A stretch of 38,515 bases of DNA. It comes from an archaeon 13_1_40CM_2_52_13 (lineage in GTDB: Archaea > Thermoproteota > Bathyarchaeia > 40CM-2-53-6). The stretch's first letter is position 1. Every line of letters begins with the position of its first letter. Location of the stretch: the NCBI GenBank assembly GCA_001919285.1, contig MNHO01000011.1, forward strand, positions 1 through 38,515. The letters are read 5' to 3'. Below the pieces are notes generated by a model. The model did not search any database. It was not told the origin of the DNA and saw only the letters and a list, made by a program, of their open reading frames with translations. The translations under genes were made by a program, and so were the position numbers. Of this stretch, positions 36,527 through 38,515 are shown in pieces.

Positions 36527-37123
36527 GTGATCGCTTCGAAGTTGCGAAAGAAGCTTGTAATCAACGCATGGCCGTTCATTGCTGTACTGTTGCTCGCCGT
36601 AATCATCCCGTCTCTTCTGTACTGGACGATTGAGAGGAACGATAAGCACGCGCGCTGGCAGACTCAGCTGCAACTGGCACGGATCTTTGCCTTCTATGGA
36701 ATGGACCAGGCCGAAGTTGTACCAATGCACCCCAATTTCACATCGGATTCGGCATTCATGGATACGGGTTGGGCGGCGTTGCAGACTGGGAGCGTTACGC
36801 TGAACACCCTGTCCGGGCTGGACTTGGACCGAACGAACCAGCTACTTAGAATCGAGTACATGCTCAATACCATGGCGAGCAGCTGGTCAGCCTACACACC
36901 TGGAATGAACCAGTCCCAGAGAGGGACCCTGGGAGAGCTGCTCCACACTATCGGGCATGATATTCTCTACGGTTATGGAAATTACATCAACTACACTGGC
37001 ACTAGTAATCTCGGAGGGTCTTTTTTCTGGTACACCGGCTCCTCGCCCCCCGACCCAAATCTAGTTCAACAAGCAGTCGACCTCGCAGTCAACCTTCCCG
37101 GACTCCCGCCGCTACCACAATGA
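36527..37123 (+). CDS. Membrane-anchored hypothetical protein
   Basis: KLVINAWPFIAVLLLAVIIPSLLYWTIE TM anchor and extracytoplasmic domain. Confidence 0.6.
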   Translation: MIASKLRKKLVINAWPFIAVLLLAVIIPSLLYWTIERNDKHARWQTQLQLARIFAFYGMDQAEVVPMHPNFTSDSAFMDTGWAALQTGSVTLNTLSGLDLDRTNQLLRIEYMLNTMASSWSAYTPGMNQSQRGTLGELLHTIGHDILYGYGNYINYTGTSNLGGSFFWYTGSSPPDPNLVQQAVDLAVNLPGLPPLPQ

Positions 37124-37133
37124 GCGCAGCCAC

Positions 37134-37245
37134 TGGCAGTTTCGTTCTCGTGTCTGAGCAATAGCCGATAGCTTTCTCAGTTTTACGGATGTAGGGTCGG
37201 CGGAGCGGCTGGCGCGAACGCCTACACACCAACTAGCAGTCAAGC
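37134..37245 (+). repeat. Repeat R1 copy 5
   Basis: ggcagtttcgttctcgtgtctgagcaatagccgat...gtagggtcggcggagcggctggcgcgaacgcctacacaccaac. Confidence 0.8.
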
Positions 37246-37683
37246 TAGTGTCCTCTCGTTGGAGATTAGCTTCTTCACGGCGCCGATGAATTCTCTGCAT
37301 TGGTTGATCGCATGGTCCGCCAGGGTTCCCGTGACTGACGTCTCCAGTCCATAGATGGCTTCGTGCCTGTCGGTGCGCATTCTGTCTAGACTGTTCACGT
37401 ATCCTTCGCTGATCAAACCTTTCTTTGAGTATTCTTGTCGTAAATACTCGGCTAGGCAGACGTGGCTCTTCTCGATTATTCCGTCTCTGAAGAGTATGGG
37501 TCGGGCGGCATGGAACATCGAAGTGTATGCTAGGACCAGACATGCGTCGTAGAGCTGGTGGCTGTATGATCTCTCGGCTTGTTCGAGTTTTGCCGCTGAG
37601 ACTTGAAGCGATCTTTCAGCCTTCGCCGCGTCCGGTCTATCTCTCCTCAGAAGTCGCCGCTCGAAGCACTCTTCGAGGTTCAA
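37240..37683 (-). CDS. HEPN-domain toxin of a HEPN-MNT module
   Basis: HEPN fold with RMRTDRHEAIYG (RxxxxH-type motif); overlaps the MNT gene by 4 bp. Confidence 0.85.
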   Translation of the reverse strand: MNLEECFERRLLRRDRPDAAKAERSLQVSAAKLEQAERSYSHQLYDACLVLAYTSMFHAARPILFRDGIIEKSHVCLAEYLRQEYSKKGLISEGYVNSLDRMRTDRHEAIYGLETSVTGTLADHAINQCREFIGAVKKLISNERTLA

Positions 37684-38240
37684 TTGACGACGACCGGCAA
37701 GGCTCCGCTTATAGCGATGCCGTCGATTATCACTCGTTCATAGAACGGCTTGTCTTCACTAGCTTTCTTCTCCCATTCTTCTGGAGTGTACTTCAAGAGT
37801 TGGACGGTTCTCTGGGTATTCTTTGAGAGCTCACCGAGCTGGCTTGGCGAAGGATCCTGATCTAGTCTCGTGATGAGGAGTAGGTCTAGGTCGCTTCCCG
37901 GTGCGTCCGTACCTGTTGCGCAGCTTCCGTAGAGTGTGAGGCTCGAGTCTGGATATTGGCTTGCTAGCTGTCTCAAGTATGTCTCATTCTTCAACAGGAA
38001 GAGGCTTATCTTCCAGAGTCGGAAACTCGCCTTGTCCAGGTTGGCTTTGAAGAGGTGGAGGTTGGCCTTCTGGGTCTCGGTTAAGAGTCCGAGTCGGGTG
38101 TATTCGTCGAGAAATCGTTTTGCTGTGCTGGGGCTGACCCGGGCTTGGGCGGCGGCTTCGCGGAGATGCACCTCGCTGTACGGGTCTTGGAAGAAGATAT
38201 TGAGAATTCTCAGGCCCGGATAGTCGAGTGTTCTGCTCAT
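37680..38240 (-). CDS. MNT nucleotidyltransferase antitoxin with N-terminal winged helix
   Basis: LYGSCATGTDAPGSDLDLLLI (GSxxxG...SDLDL), preceded by VHLREAAAQARVSPSTAKRFLDEYTRLGLLT. Confidence 0.9.
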   Translation of the reverse strand: MSRTLDYPGLRILNIFFQDPYSEVHLREAAAQARVSPSTAKRFLDEYTRLGLLTETQKANLHLFKANLDKASFRLWKISLFLLKNETYLRQLASQYPDSSLTLYGSCATGTDAPGSDLDLLLITRLDQDPSPSQLGELSKNTQRTVQLLKYTPEEWEKKASEDKPFYERVIIDGIAISGALPVVVN

Positions 38241-38280
38241 CGAACAGTCGTTCTATATGTCGAACGATTGTTCTATAAAA
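38241..38280 (-). promoter_or_regulatory. Tandem operator in the MNT-HEPN promoter
   Basis: CGAACAGTCGTTCTATA and CGAACGATTGTTCTATA, two GAAC-N4-GTTC dyads exactly 20 bp apart over the TATA region. Confidence 0.65.
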
Positions 38281-38340
38281 AGAACGCCTTGTGCTCAGTA
38301 TGTTGTCTACGCGGCTTGATTCACCGGGTCTGGTGCGATT

Positions 38341-38515
38341 CTACCTGCCTCCAGGCAAACTCTCGGCCTCGGACAGGGCTGTTGTTGCAATGGCCCCGAG
38401 TTCTCTGAATACTCTCCATGGTCGAGGATGCGCGAAGAATTGGACGAACACCAGGAGGCTGAGGAGGAGGCTGACGACCTCTTCCAATAATGACCAGTTC
38501 TGCACTGCGGGTCTT
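38341..38515 (-). CDS. Hypothetical protein C-terminal part (runs off window), repeat R2 right copy
   Basis: RPAVQNWSLLEEVVSLLLSLLVFVQFFAHPRPWRVFRELGAIATTALSEAESLPGGR*; homologous to the fragment at 28461-28516. Confidence 0.6.
   Translation of the reverse strand, partial: RPAVQNWSLLEEVVSLLLSLLVFVQFFAHPRPWRVFRELGAIATTALSEAESLPGGR

Noticed and set aside
28600-37245. CRISPR array interpretation of the R1/R3 repeats
   Set aside because: Repeats are long (about 80-165 bp), kilobases apart, degenerate and partly coding; no regular spacers.

Overview
Archaeal chromosome segment; the lineage is not resolvable by eye. Archaeal markers are EF-2, a GAR1-TFB gene pair, leaderless-type TATA promoters and Kite/SMC-type genes. 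No tRNA, rRNA or CRISPR array was recognised. Main items: (1) The window opens inside an aEF-2 gene on the minus strand. Its P-loop (HVDHGK) is interrupted by the N-terminal part of an intein, which the ORF track missed because it is truncated and starts with TTG. (2) A lipoyl (GcvH/LbpA-like) domain fused to a TusA-like domain, convergent with a two-domain rhodanese that has a large operator-like dyad. (3) A compact SMC5/6-like ATPase with two accessory ORFs, one Kite-like and one kleisin-like/winged-helix. (4) A VWA, PPP-phosphatase and FHA operon divergent from a membrane Ser/Thr kinase, resembling the TerY-P triad. (5) From about 27 kb to the end, an accessory island with four toxin-antitoxin modules: a decaying VapBC, RelBE-like, AbrB-VapC and HEPN-MNT. 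It is laced with dispersed, degenerate repeats. One repeat family carries the start of a conserved ORF (MSGQRSxWRExLHxNPSxMEQELAIRLQ...), and one copy is fused to a TA antitoxin. The island also holds a 1188-aa secreted phosphoesterase. All homology calls are by eye from motifs; no search was run.
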